Source: Gonocerus acuteangulatus (taxonomy: Eukaryota > Arthropoda > Insecta > Hemiptera > Coreidae). Taken from it: DNA of 64,000 nt. Under the pieces are notes generated by a model that was given only the letters and a program-made list of their open reading frames with translations, was not told the origin of the DNA and searched no databases. The stretch is from assembly GCA_946811695.1 (NCBI GenBank), contig OX328123.1, positions 125,661,896 to 125,725,895 on the forward strand, written 5' to 3'. Shown here one piece after another: positions 53,961 through 64,000 of the stretch (positions are counted from its first letter, which is position 1; every line of letters starts with the position of its first letter). A program made the position numbers and the translations under genes.

Positions 53961-54788
53961 AATTTAATTTTCTTCTCATGCTGATAACCGACCAAGATTT
54001 TTTGTTAAATGAAAAATTTTACTCTTATTCCAGGACACTAGACCCTTAGGAATAATATTGAATTTCGCAAAATCAGGTTAAACAATTTAAAATTTTAAAC
54101 TAAATCACTAAAGTTTAATGGAACATGACTAGGGATTGGGGGGATACAAGGCTTATGTAACCAATGACTAGGGATTGGGGGAATACAAGGCGTATGTAAC
54201 CAATGTATACAGTCGGAAAATATTGTATATTATTTATGGGAGTAAAATGTTTACAAAGCAAGATAGCTAAGGAGCCAGAATATTAAAGGGACTTTTTAAT
54301 ATTCAATATTATTCAATAAAAGTCTATTGCCGAGCATAATAATTATAAAGATATTTATGGTAAAATTGTATAATAAAATTATTAACCTTCAAAGTGTAAT
54401 TAACGAGCTGTTAGAAATGGAAATCAAGGTGAAAATATTTGTCTTCCAGCTTTAATGGCTTATCGATCAGGGAGCTAAGATAAACTCGTTCTAAAGCAAT
54501 TTCCTTCTTAGCTTTAATTGGCACTTAAGAAAATACACTTCCACATCGATTCGACTTGATGGAAACACATTAATCTATTAATTAGGTCTCGTAACACTAC
54601 AAAATTGATTAAACTTTTGTAAAACCATTTGCTACCTGATTGTATACAACTTTGTTATAGGCCAAAGTATTCAAGGTGCCATAAGAATGGTGAACTAATA
54701 GTAAAATCCACCAGTTGGAGTTTTTAGGAACAGTTTCAACATCGCAAGTTGCTCAACGGGAGGAGAGGTTTTTGTTTCGTTTCCTCAT
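53961..54788. other. No gene recognised
   Basis: Contains a short direct duplication of ATGACTAGGGATTGGGGGA (54126 and 54167), 41 bp apart, and otherwise featureless AT-rich DNA. Confidence 0.5.
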
Positions 54789-55000
54789 ATGGGCGTATAT
54801 AGGAAATAATTTCTGGGGGGCTGGGAACATTTGGGGGGTATGGAATACTAACCATCGAGAAAAAAAAATTTCTGAACTAAGTGATTTAATCGTAATAAGT
54901 GATTTCATTTAATTTATTTTTAAGGCTTTTGACACATTTTTACCGATTAAATTATAATTTCCGGGAGGGGGAGCAGCCCCCCCCCTTCTATACGCCTATG
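54789..55000 (-). mobile_element. MITE with GGGCGTATATA termini, copy 3
   Basis: ATGGGCGTATATAGGAAATA at the left, TATACGCCTATG at the right, with G- and C-runs next to the ends. Interior AATTTATTTTTAAGGCTTTT and CCGATTAAATTATAATTTCC match copy 1 in reverse. Shortened relative to copy 4. Confidence 0.65.
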
Positions 55001-55282
55001 TTTCCTTCCTCTAGTATGTATTACAAAGCTGAGGGAATTTATTTGTAGCTCCGTACTCCGTGTTTTCGAATAGATTAACTATGCTAAAATTTAAATGTAA
55101 CTCTTAACTAATATATCAAATTAAATACTTATTGATGACATTTAGCAGTAAACAATATATATTATTGAAATCTCAACTTCATTCAGGAATGTAAAGCTAC
55201 CAAGAAGCATTTGGCGATTGGTTTCATTTTCACTCAAAAAGGTTTGTACCAACAAAGATAATTACACAAAAGTGTCCTCTAT

Positions 55283-55554
55283 CATGGGCGTATATAAGGG
55301 GGGGGCTGCAGCCCCCCCCCCCCCCGAAATTTTGATTTGATCGGAAAAAATTCATAAAATCCTTAAAAATAAATTAAATAAGATCATTTAGTTCATAAAA
55401 CATATTCTTTTTTGGGTGTAATAGCGTTTATGTTGGCTAAAACCCTTCCAAGATCTAAATTGTTAGTATTCCATACACCGAAAGTGGTCTCAGCCCCCCC
55501 CCCCGCCGAAATTTCCCCAGCCCCCTCCGAAATTATTTTCTATATACGCCCATG
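55283..55554 (+). mobile_element. MITE with GGGCGTATATA termini, copy 4
   Basis: CATGGGCGTATATAAGG and CTATATACGCCCATG are perfect inverted termini. The subterminal GGGGGGGCTGCAGCCCCCCC can fold on itself. The interior AAATTTTGATTTGATCGG and AAGATCATTTAGTTCATAAA is very close to copy 1. The best-preserved copy. Confidence 0.8.
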
Positions 55555-55559
55555 TCCTA

Positions 55560-56145
55560 TGTATATATATAAATACATATATATATATATATATAAACAT
55601 ATTCAGTAGATCCTAATGTAAATTTCATCCCATTAGTGGGGCGTAATAGCCTTGTCTGTTTATTGCCCTCCAAGCCAGGAATCTAATCTAATCATCCCAT
55701 TAGTCTTTGTTGGCAATGGAAACTTCATAATTTTCGCGGCCATCACCGGAGGTTATTGAATCTGTGGAGAGAATGAAGGCTTTTAGGAGTACAGCTTCGT
55801 CCTATATTGCTGCTCTTACAACAACCCTCTTTATATTAGTGGCATTGTCTCTGCCATTCTTGACTCTACCAAATGAAATCAGGGGGGAAGATGCCTTTTA
55901 TGAATCACGTCCGTTGATTAATTACATCATCTTATATATTTATTTATCTCCCTATTATACAATAACTAGCCTATTTCTCAGTCTGGTTAGTTACTTTATT
56001 CCTCTAGATTGAGGTTAAAACAAACCACAGAAATACAAAATAAACATTATTATTTTTGCTCTTTCATATTTGTAATGGATGCCTTCCGCACTCCAATACT
56101 ACTAATCCTGGCTAGAATAGAGTAGTAACATATAAATAACCCTTC
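55560..56145. other. No gene recognised; short TA tract
   Basis: TA-rich at 55560-55595. The frame at 55764-56012 (+) encodes a hydrophobic-looking peptide with two possible membrane stretches (TTTLFILVALSLPFLTLP), but nothing supports it as a gene. Confidence 0.35.
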
Positions 56146-56620
56146 CTAAAAAAAACCCTGTATCAGATAAATTTGCTTTAAAAAATAAATACATTTTCTT
56201 CTCGCATAAACCCCGACTTCTAATGGATCAATGTTCACCTCTTTTTTGTCAAAATAAGCTGATATGTTAAATTCCCTAAAATCAATTGAATAACTGTTCA
56301 AAGGTTTGACCCCTGCAGCAATACTAACATCACATAGCACATTGACAGACCGGATGGCATTTGTACATTGGTTTGCTGTAATCTGTTCCCAGGCCCATCT
56401 GATGTGATGGATAAGGTGCTCCCTATACCCAATGTACACCAAATCAATAATGTGTCCCCATGCGAAGAAATTCAAGGGCGTGATGTCTGAAGATCCAGCC
56501 GGCCAAGATACTGGCCTACCATGTCCTATCTAATGCCATGGATAGTTAGTGTCCAACCAATTTCGGACGTCCCTCCCTTAGTGGGCTGGACAACCGTCGA
56601 CTTGTAACCAGCTTCCCAAA
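56146..56620 (-). pseudogene. Tc1/mariner-type (DUF4817) transposase C-terminus
   Basis: Read from 56620 downwards: VDGCPAH, GRDVRNWLDTNYPWH, IGHGRPVSWPAGSSDITPLN, FFAWGHIIDLVY. This is the usual order DGAPAHY, RNWLD, IGRGGPVxWPxRSPDLTPLDFFLWG, in which the SPD-x-TPLD block carries the last catalytic acid (here SSDITPLN). Stops occur at the H/Y after PAH and after PWH. An ITANQCTNAIRSV region and C-terminus follow without interruption to 56146. The N-terminal half is absent. Confidence 0.75.
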
Positions 56621-56636
56621 AGGACTTCCTCCAAGA

Positions 56637-56736
56637 ACGTGAAATTTTTTAGTCCCTTACGGATTGCTCCATGAGGTCAACCTCATAAGCAGGTTCCCTG
56701 GCAATGCATGGAGGGAGGAAATACGCTAAAAGGGAT
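56637..56736 (+). mobile_element. Family A hairpin end only
   Basis: GAACGTGAAATTTTTTAGTC, TACGGATTGCTCCATGAGGT, CAACCTCATAAGCAGGTTCC, then GGAGGGAGGAAATACGCTAA. It abuts the transposase remnant at its broken N-terminal side. 56737-57040 shows no gene. Confidence 0.6.
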
Positions 56737-57037
56737 CATCCCTATCCTAGTTAGAAAAGGGTAGTAACAAACAAAGTGTATGATAAAAGGACGTTACAAC
56801 TCCTTTTCTCTTCTTTTTTTTTTTGTTGTTTTTTTTTGCCAACTGAAGTAAATATTTCAGCCGGTAGGAGCAAATTAAAATTCGCTCCCAGAGTAAACCC
56901 TTACTTGTGCAACCCATTAAAAATACAACTTTCTCTTAAGATGCACCGATTTTCGTTGTAATATAACAAAAGATTCGACCGGTAGGAAGATATATAAATA
57001 ATTTTTGTCCTTAGACTAATCGACACGAAAACAATAA

Positions 57038-57041
<4 letters not shown>

Positions 57042-57087
<46 letters not shown>
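57042..57087. repeat. (TA)n microsatellite
   Basis: About 45 bp of TA with one ACATA interruption, directly before a LINE fragment. Confidence 0.85.
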
Positions 57088-57119
57088 CCCCGTAGCCACG
57101 TTGGTCTTCCATGTAACGA

Positions 57120-57420
57120 GAAAGCCGGCGAAATGGCCAAAAAGGGACCAGAGGAGGTGCAACCTGAAATTCTCCAATCCTTAAAAGCAGCAAGAAGCCA
57201 AATTGAGACCGAAATATCCAAGCATACTAAGGAACTCCTAAAAAGCTTCAGCACAGGAAAAATGTGGGAAACCATATCAACCCCAGGTCACATCCTTGAG
57301 GATCTGAGGAGAAGCGAAGCTGTTTCAAGGAAACTGGACTCGACTATCTGCAGGCCCATCTCTATCGCCTTGGGTTAGCAGACTCGGACATTCCTCTATG
57401 TTCAACAGGAAGAATTTGTC
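57120..57420 (+). pseudogene. LINE ORF2 C-terminal fragment, second copy
   Basis: AARSQIETEISKHTKELLKS and GKMWETISTPGHILEDLRRS parallel the fragment at 26985 (shared nucleotide words AAATTGAGA, AAATATCCA, GGAAAAATGTGGGAAA, GAGGATCTGAGGAGA). The zinc motif is broken: a small deletion after EAVSR shifts the frame, and only LCSTGR-like remains. No 3' tail. Confidence 0.6.
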
Positions 57421-57444
57421 ACTTTGTTCACTAGCTGCACTAAA

Positions 57445-57690
57445 AATGGTCCAATGTTGATAAACGTTGATACGAAAATGCTTAGACTGATTAGAAAGAT
57501 CAAGTTCGTTAGCCAGCAAAATTGAACGGAGCATAGTTATTTAGCAATATTCGCGGAATAAACAGTATTGCAATGATTGTTGCCTGAATCGACATCCAGG
57601 TCCACATTCTATAGTTTTTTTTTTTTGTTTTTTTTGACGTAGTGTTCGAGAAAAGTGGATATACTTAGTTTTCCTAACTGATTTTCGGTT
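57445..57690 (-). mobile_element. Family A middle fragment, reverse, diverged
   Basis: AAAATGGTCCAATGTTGATA, GATCAAGTTCGTTAGCCAGC, ATATTCGCGGAATAAACAGT, GTTCGAGAAAAGTGGATATA follow family A order. No terminal motifs. 57691-58109 shows no gene. Confidence 0.4.
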
Positions 57691-58111
57691 TGGGTACCTA
57701 CATTTTAGCGGAGCTTATTTTCAAATCATATTTTTCCTCGGGAGAGGAGCCCGCTGCACTAAAGTTTTCGTGGAGCTTTCCTGCGGGAACAGTTAACTCT
57801 TACTGTATAGATAGTGATAAGAGTACACAAGGATACGGCATCTCAGCAGATCCAGCAAAGTGCGCCCTCCGCTTTCTTGTGAAGTCCAACCTGGTCTATG
57901 AAACCCACCGAAGCCGGCTCAACATCGCGGTATAATAGGATTTGCGCTTAATAGGTATAATAGTACTGAACTTATTCCTAGTTTTAAGCCAACTAGTGGT
58001 AACATCAGATTTATACCAACCATTGAATACGACTTTTTATTTATTTATTGTTGGGACCTTCTGACCAATATACAGACAATATTTATGTCGCCAACACGTT
58101 GAAACAATCCT

Positions 58112-58175
58112 GCGGTTTAGTGGCTAACGCCTTGGATTGTCATGGAGAGTTGCGAATTCAGCTCCCGTCCGCTGC
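58112..58175 (+). mobile_element. Possible tRNA-derived SINE head
   Basis: GCGGTTTAGTGGCTAACGCC resembles a pol III A box region and GCGAATTCAGCTCCC a degenerate B box about 30 bases later. No second copy and no clear body. Confidence 0.3.
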
Positions 58176-58696
58176 AATTGAGTTTTTGTTTTTATTTCCT
58201 TGAAAGATTACCTTGCTGCACCATGGCTTTTTATGAAGGGTTGAAGCTTATACATACTCTTCGAATGTGTTGTTTTGTTGCTCTGAATGGTTATTCGTCT
58301 TTGATTCACTCAGATTTTTTTCTTGCTGTTTTAGCGGGGTTCCTCCATTTATAAGCATATTTTTATTAACCTGTTTCACAAACCAAAGACAATTTTGTTG
58401 ACAAAATTGTTTGAAATTGATTAGCTTCTTCAAATGAAGAAAAAGGCCAGCGAACGGATGGGACCCCTCCCCCACCACCGTCTCATAATTTGCCTGGAGC
58501 AGTGCTGAGTTGTTGGAATCGATATTATCCAAAGTGCGTCATCCATCTCATTTGCTCTGCTTCACATACCTCACTGTATCCAGGTCATCGCTCAGATCTG
58601 ATCCTGTATAGTCCTTTCTGGACAGTAGTTCAACATTTTATAAAATACTCATGAATTCAAACGAACCAAGTGATTTAAAACTATAAACATTTTTAA

Positions 58697-59525
58697 AAAA
58701 GCCCGACTCGCAGGAACTGCGTCATCTTAGCGCGGTTCCGTTCTTATCCCAAGTGTCATTTGGAAAGCTTGAAATAGAAACAGTTATAATTTTGTTTAGA
58801 CCTTTCATGAAATACATTTATGGCCCCAAATAGGTTGACAAGGTTACCCTTACTACCTGACATGGAAAAATGACTCCCTGGCCTTGTCAAGGTTCGCTAT
58901 AAAAACACACTGCTTACTGTTTGTTATTTTCTTATCTTCTTTCACTATAATACTAATTTTACAGATAAATGCAATTTAAAACAAAAGAAAAAAAACAACC
59001 AATTAAAAAGTGATTTAAACAAAGACAAAATCCGGTTGAAAAGAACAAAACAAACACATTTGAAGCTTTAAGCAGTTATTTCTCCGAATGACATCACCTA
59101 ATCGAAAATTTCTTCAAAACGTTTTTTTATAGAGCATTTATTAAGTTTTCGAATGGTCACTAATCATTTACCACGATTTCCCCACCGTTTTCGGGATATT
59201 AAGGAAAATATAGAAACTCCCAAACCTTTTCATGTCTCTTAATACAATATTTTATTCTAATCCTTCCCTAACTCCAAACGTAACCAAACTTTAAAATCTT
59301 AGTTTGAATGAATTTCGAACATGCAGAACATATTTCAACTGAATCCCATGAGTACCCTAAACAAAAACATTATTCGACAACTTTTTTTCCACTTTCCTCG
59401 CAAACGGTTAGAACTATCGCCAAAAATATGGTTTCATTCGTTTTTCTAGGCCAAGAAACCTATAAAACGAGTAGTTGCAAGCAAGTGAAGTAAGCGTAAC
59501 GATTGTTTTCGCGCGAATTTCACTC
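58697..59525 (+). mobile_element. Family A, 5' two-thirds, truncated
   Basis: AAAGCCCGACTCGCAGGAAC, TGCGTCATCTTAGCGCGGTT, CCGTTCTTATCCCAAGTGTC, one internal module (59070-59245), CAAACGGTTAGAACTATCGC and TTTCGCGCGAATTTCACTCC. The copy ends there, before the expected GTTAACGAACTTG and (TA)n. 59526-59930 shows no gene. Confidence 0.7.
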
Positions 59526-59930
59526 CAAATTCAAATATTGCTGTCTTAAAGAAGTTATTTATAACACAAGATTAAGAAAATGAAGAACGAATTCAAATTG
59601 GTCAATTCTTTTTGGATTTTTTAAAAAATCATGAAATTTAAAACATGTTCAAACAGCCACACTATTTTATTTATAACATACCTGAAAAACTGTTGATCTA
59701 TACCACATTCCAAATAAGCCACGATATTAATGTCGGAGGTAACACTATTATATCCTAGCGATGTTTTATTTGCAAAAACGGACAAACGGAAGCAGATTTA
59801 TTTTTATCCGTTAGTTACATTATACAATAATTACAACTTTTAAACCAATCTTGGGTGGGAGATCATAATTCGAAATCATTATTACTGATTGATATGGTAT
59901 TATTATATGATCTCTCTGACAGCGATTGAT

Positions 59931-60190
59931 GATATCGTCGATACAAAATCAAACTAACGAATATGAAAAAATGCATCTTTCATTGTCCATCTTTAATAAT
60001 TTCTGCTGGACTTATTTACGGCAAATTCTTCAATCTGACTTCTCTCTATTAAAGGAAAAGTATTCCACTATCAAAAGGTCAAATATGCCGAATATTTGAC
60101 TGTCCAAAAAAAAGTTATGAATAAATACTTTTCCACTCTGAAAAGTGTTGATTTTCATATTCGTTAGTTTGCTTTTGTATCGACGATATG
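59931..60190. mobile_element. MITE with ATCGTCGAT-type termini, copy 2
   Basis: GATATCGTCGATACAAAATC and, inverted, CATATCGTCGATACAAAAGC are followed on both sides by AAACTAACGAATATGAAAA, giving about 38-bp terminal inverted repeats. The interior ATTTGACTGTCCAAAAA and CCACTCTGAAAAGTG is shared with copy 1 at 110. Confidence 0.75.
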
Positions 60191-61250
60191 TTTTTATATT
60201 TACATTTAAAATATATAAATCAACGAGTCAACATTTTTACATTTATAGTAGTTTTTCCCTAGCTGAGGAAAGCGAGAATTAGAGACAGCTCCTACGGGAA
60301 GGTCTTGAATCCAATATCAAGCAAGAGATGCTGCAAATGCCATTCGAATCAGCTCTTCTTCTTCTCAAACATTGATGAAAGCTTGAAAATCAAGCCTAAA
60401 CAAAGGCAAAAATAGAAACTTTTTTTTTTTAGACAAATTAGTTTTATTTAACTAATTTGGCAGAAGACCAGCTGCCCCCTTCCTAATTCTTCTCATTACA
60501 GAATTCATTTGCTAATAAAAAAACAAAATTTGACAAGCAGATATTTTTTTTTACGTGTTCCACTCCCATAACCACGTCGCAGATCTCTTAAAATTCGTTT
60601 CCATTAAAAGAAAATTTCCTTCCATAACCAAGATCAATATGGTAGGTACTCGAGCTAAGGACTCTACAAATCTGATCTAATCCAATGTGAATCCGAGATA
60701 GCTGTATTACATATGCCCGCGCTTAATGGTCTGTAATAAGGGTGAGGGTTGCAGGCAATGGGTACCACACTCCCCTTTCAATTCAACAAAGTCCATCCAA
60801 CAAGCCTTAGTCGAGGCAAACCTTTTCTCTATTTACTTATCGTAATGCCTTTCTCAATTTCTCCTTTCTTAGAGAAGCTTTCTGCATTAATATATATATA
60901 TAATTTCTCAAGGGTTTTTTTCGTCGGTATGACATAACTTCCTTAATACTTCATTACTTTTCGTAAATGAGGTATCATTCTAAAGCGGGAACCGGACAAA
61001 TATACAAATTACTCTCATTTAAGTTGTTTTTCGAAAAATTGGAATAGAAAAAAAACGGATTTTTGAAATCCCCCCCCCCTCGACCTCTATCGAAATATAT
61101 CGAAATGAAACCGATTTCGATTTCATGCATCTATTATCTTATTCCGCATTTAATTTCTACTTAAAATATTGATTTAAGGCATTCGATCTGCTGATTTATT
61201 TTATAAATTAATCAAAACTTTAATTTGAATTTGCTTCTAATGACTTGCAG
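60191..61250. other. No gene recognised
   Basis: AT-rich, with a short T run at 60420 and a C run near 61068-61079; no shared repeat or convincing frame. Confidence 0.5.
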
Positions 61251-61516
61251 AATAATGACTTCTATAGAGCCGAGTATGTAAAACAATTTTTGATTTAAAA
61301 ACGGATGTCGGATTCCTTTTTACCACATTGGAAACCCCCTAAATTCAAATTTCAAAATAGCGAAATTTGAAATAATTTTTTTTTTTTTTTTTTTTTTTTT
61401 TTGTAATTCTCCCAAAATTTGAATTAAGGGGTTTTCCAATGTGGTAAAAACGAATCTGACATCCGTTTTTAAATCAAAAATTGTTTTACATACTCGACTC
61501 TATAGAAGTCATTATT
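61251..61516. repeat. Foldback inverted repeat, about 110-bp arms
   Basis: The left arm from AATAATGACTTCTATAGAGC through GTAAAACAATTTTTGATT, ACCACATTGGAAACCCCCT to TCAAATTT is mirrored by a right arm ending CTCTATAGAAGTCATTATT with only a few mismatches. The centre is a poly-T run of about 26 bases. A third, direct copy of the inner arm half follows at 61575-61660. Transcription through it would give a long RNA hairpin. Confidence 0.85.
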
Positions 61517-62387
61517 TGCCAAAATACTCCATATACCTACATTTAAAAAGGTGTTCATTATAAAAAAAAAATATTGATTTAAAAACGGACGCCAGATTTG
61601 TTTCTAGCACATTGAAAACCCCCTAAATTCAAATTTTGGGAATATTACAAAATCAAAAAAAAAAAATTAAATTTCGCTAAGGAGGGGGGGAATTGTGTTA
61701 AAGATTCAACAATCCGGCCATATTTCAAAGAATATTTACCCGATTCAGATCAAACTTAGGATGGTCCATAAAGGCCCTAATGTGACACATTTCCATCCAA
61801 TCGGCGTGTTTCTACGTGTCCTGGGCTCGACGTTATATGCATAAATAATGCTCTTCGCTTTAGATGCGGAGCATCATCATAAATAAATAATAATAATATG
61901 CATAAACGTTTACATTTTATTTTTATTTTGAGAACCATTTTTTGCAAGTAGCTTTTAAGATAATTCAATAGTCATTTATATGGTTAGAAAGAGGAGTTTT
62001 TCGTCTTTTGAAAGATTTAAAGATTGGAAGACGTAATAATCGGATTATCTCAAGGGGAGATATTGAATTTCAAAACGTCACGTTACTTTTTCGCTTACAA
62101 ATTTTTAGTCCCTTCCAGACTGGGAAAAATCATTATTTTTTGTTTAATGATATTTACCACATTAGGGTTTTTTGGGGTGCTGATTTTAAATCTGCTATTA
62201 TTTTTTGTGTAAAAAAAAATGTGTAATACTAGTTTACTTGAAAACGTGAGCATATTTTTGAATTCATTTAACGAAATATAAATTATTGTTTAACGATTAT
62301 ATTTTTCCTTTAAACTACTCTATAAAACAAATGGATTAGTGAAAGAATCATGTCGATATCATTTTCTATACTTGATATAAAAAATAA
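61517..62387. repeat. Third arm copy of the foldback, then unassigned DNA
   Basis: At 61575-61660 GATTTAAAAACGGACGCCAG, AGCACATTGAAAACCCCCTA and AATTCAAATTTTGGGAATAT repeat the inner half of the foldback's left arm. From 61700 on nothing is recognisable. The frame at 62008-62226 is not gene-like. Confidence 0.6.
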
Positions 62388-62528
62388 AGCACTTTCAACC
62401 CATTTTATTTTATTTCTCGGCTCCTAAGACGCATTGGACGGAACGCGTGTCGACTATTTTTTCTATGTAGAATCACCAGAAAAAAATGGTCCAGATCGGT
62501 GACCCCACCGCTGTATACTCCCCTTGTT
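62388..62528 (-). repeat. Interspersed repeat D, copy 2
   Basis: TTTTATTTTATTTCTCGGCT, TTGGACGGAACGCG, AGAATCACCAG, CCAGATCGGTGACCCCACCG, CTGTATACTCCCC: copy 1 at 34053 in reverse. 62529-63104 contains no gene. Confidence 0.55.
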
Positions 62529-63104
62529 AGTTCATCTATTATAGGTTTCAAAGTCTGTCGTCAGATGTTATACTCGTATAATTTCGGTTCGCATGTCACA
62601 GAGTACATCTTGGCCTTTGTCTAACAGAATCGGGAAAAGAGTCACATCAAGATCAAGTCAGATCCTGATGGTTTGCTTAAATAACCTTTTCGCTGACCGA
62701 GTTCTAATGGGTCGATAAGACATCGGGCACAGCTCAAACTGTCTTCTGATGTCGAGGTCTGTCAATCGATTCTCTGGGAAGTAGCCTTCACTCCAGACCC
62801 TCATGAAATATTTATATAGCTGCAAACTATGAGAAAAGTTAAATTTTATTTGTCTGTTATTTTACAATAAATGAATTATTAAAACAAAAGATCCTATTTA
62901 TTTTTTATCATACACGCAAACGATTATTATTCTTATTATATTTTTGTGTACGTTATTTATCCTATATTGTTATTAACGTAATTTTGTATAATTTGAAGGC
63001 TCTTTGATAAATTCAGGAGGGGGTGGAGCAACAATGTAAGCACTGAGATCGAATCTACAGCTTCTATATTTATTTAATCGTTTAGTGTTAAAACGATAAG
63101 AAAA

Positions 63105-64000
63105 ATTAAAAAGTCCGTCTCGCAGGAACTGCATCATCTTAGCGCGGTTCCGTTCATATCCCCAGTATGATTTGGAAAGATTAATATAGAAGCAGTTATT
63201 ATTTTGGTTCCACCAGTCTTTTTTTTTAATTAATTATTATAATGGCGTGTCAACCCTTAAGGGCACTAACGCCATTCCTTTGTGTAGTAAAGTCTTGAAA
63301 GGTCATGATTTACAATCTTACCTGGAAGGGTCAGCTAACACTAGAAACGGACCCGCTAGTGACAAGGTCTTGGAATCCTGGAAATCTATATTTCTAACAA
63401 TAAATTGTTTTTGTTATTTTACTTAACCAGTTTTATTGACAAATACATTATCCAACTATAAGCAATTAAAAAAATAACAAGGAATAAAACAGACAAAAAG
63501 AACCATTCGAATAAACGAAATCAATTAATTTAAAGTTTTAAGCACTTATTTCTCCGATTGACATCGCCTACTTAAAACTTTCTTCAGAACCTTTTTTGTA
63601 GAGCATTTAGTAAGCTTTCGAATGGTAATCTTCCGCTTCACAAGATTGTCAACGGTTTTCGAGATACTAACGAAAGTATACAAAGTTACAAAAACTTTTT
63701 TTGTCTGTTAATAAAATATTTTATTCTAACCCTTCCTTTACTCTAAACGTAACAAAAATTTCAACATATTAGTGTTGATGAAATTCGAACATGCAGAAAA
63801 TGTTTCAACTGTATCCCATAATTCTAAGTACCAAAATCAAAGACAAACAACCCTCCCTAGGAAGGACGCTAGGCAGTTGAAAAGCTATATCTTGGAAATT
63901 CATATCTCTAACATTAAATTGTTTTTCTTATTTTTCTTAACCTGTTTTATTTTCAAATACATTATCCAACTATAAGCAATTAAAAAATAACAAGGAATAA
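63105..64000 (+). mobile_element. Family A copy running off the window edge
   Basis: AAAAGTCCGTCTCGCAGGAA, CTGCATCATCTTAGCGCGGT, TCCGTTCATATCCCCAG. It is interrupted at about 63217 by a SINE tail. Modules then follow near 63535-63705 and a repeat of the TTGTTTTTCTTATTTTACTT / TATCCAACTATAAGCAATTA segment occurs twice (63400 and 63915). No hairpin end is reached before the window ends. Confidence 0.7.
63219..63287 (-). mobile_element. Tail-only SINE/LINE insertion in family A
   Basis: T run, then TAATGGCGTGTCAACCCTTA, AGGGCACTAACGCCATT. In reverse it carries GGCGTTAGTGCCC and GGGTTGACACGCC, the 3' module of the 5S-derived SINEs. AGTCTT flanks both sides (a short possible duplication). It sits inside a family A copy, so it is younger than that copy. 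Confidence 0.6.

Noticed and set aside
55764..56012. Small membrane protein gene
   Set aside because: Hydrophobic stretches are expected by chance in T-rich DNA; no homology, splice or promoter support.
1..64000. A novel multi-gene system
   Set aside because: No cluster of co-oriented unknown genes exists here; all long frames are explained by the Cdk5 activator exon or by transposable elements.

Overview
This window is AT-rich, repeat-saturated eukaryotic DNA, almost certainly from an insect or another arthropod. The evidence is an arthropod-style transposon mix (I/Jockey-group LINE, mariner, Tigger, hAT, Harbinger and SINEs), long (TA)n microsatellites, spliced-gene architecture and a host gene that reads as a Cdk5 activator. 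I cannot name the species. There is one 200-base assembly gap at 24223-24422.

Only one host gene is convincing. It is the first coding exon of a Cdk5 activator (p35/Cdk5-alpha type) at 20858-21571 on the + strand. It lies in the only GC-rich stretch and has a CpG-rich leader with E-boxes, a GC box and a 4-codon upstream ORF. The exon ends in a clean GT donor. I could not find the downstream cyclin-fold exon, so the remaining 42 kb may be first-intron sequence full of transposons. A second, weaker exon at 9035-9194 (-) looks like the start of a MADF DNA-binding domain; a 143-bp Harbinger-like MITE with a TAA target duplication sits just upstream of it.

The rest is mobile DNA. The dominant component, here called family A, is a non-coding element of about 1.3-2.5 kb present as at least 20 full or partial copies. 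One end carries GTCCGACTCGCAGG followed by TTAGCGCGGTTCC. It has internal modules repeated up to three times, then a (TA)n tract, then an end formed by a GC-rich hairpin finishing in GGAACCGCGCTAA. This layout resembles Helentron/DINE-type elements. Other elements nest inside its (TA)n tracts.

Other elements include three 5S rRNA-derived SINEs with 12-15 bp target duplications, and two tail-only insertions sharing their 3' module. There are two tRNA-derived SINE groups and an apparently intact two-ORF LINE with endonuclease, reverse transcriptase and RNase H (about 43.9-49.2 kb, -), with two decayed relatives. C-terminal remnants of two further LINE types are present. DNA transposons include a hAT element with an 8-9 bp duplication, a second hAT fragment, an internally deleted mariner, a Tigger/pogo remnant and a DUF4817-type Tc1/mariner remnant. 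Several MITE families occur in multiple copies. Standalone structures of note are a 34-bp x 6 tandem repeat beside a 35-bp palindrome and a 266-bp foldback hairpin.

No operon-like or defence-like system is present. The most distinctive features are family A and the 5S-derived SINE lineage with its shared tail.
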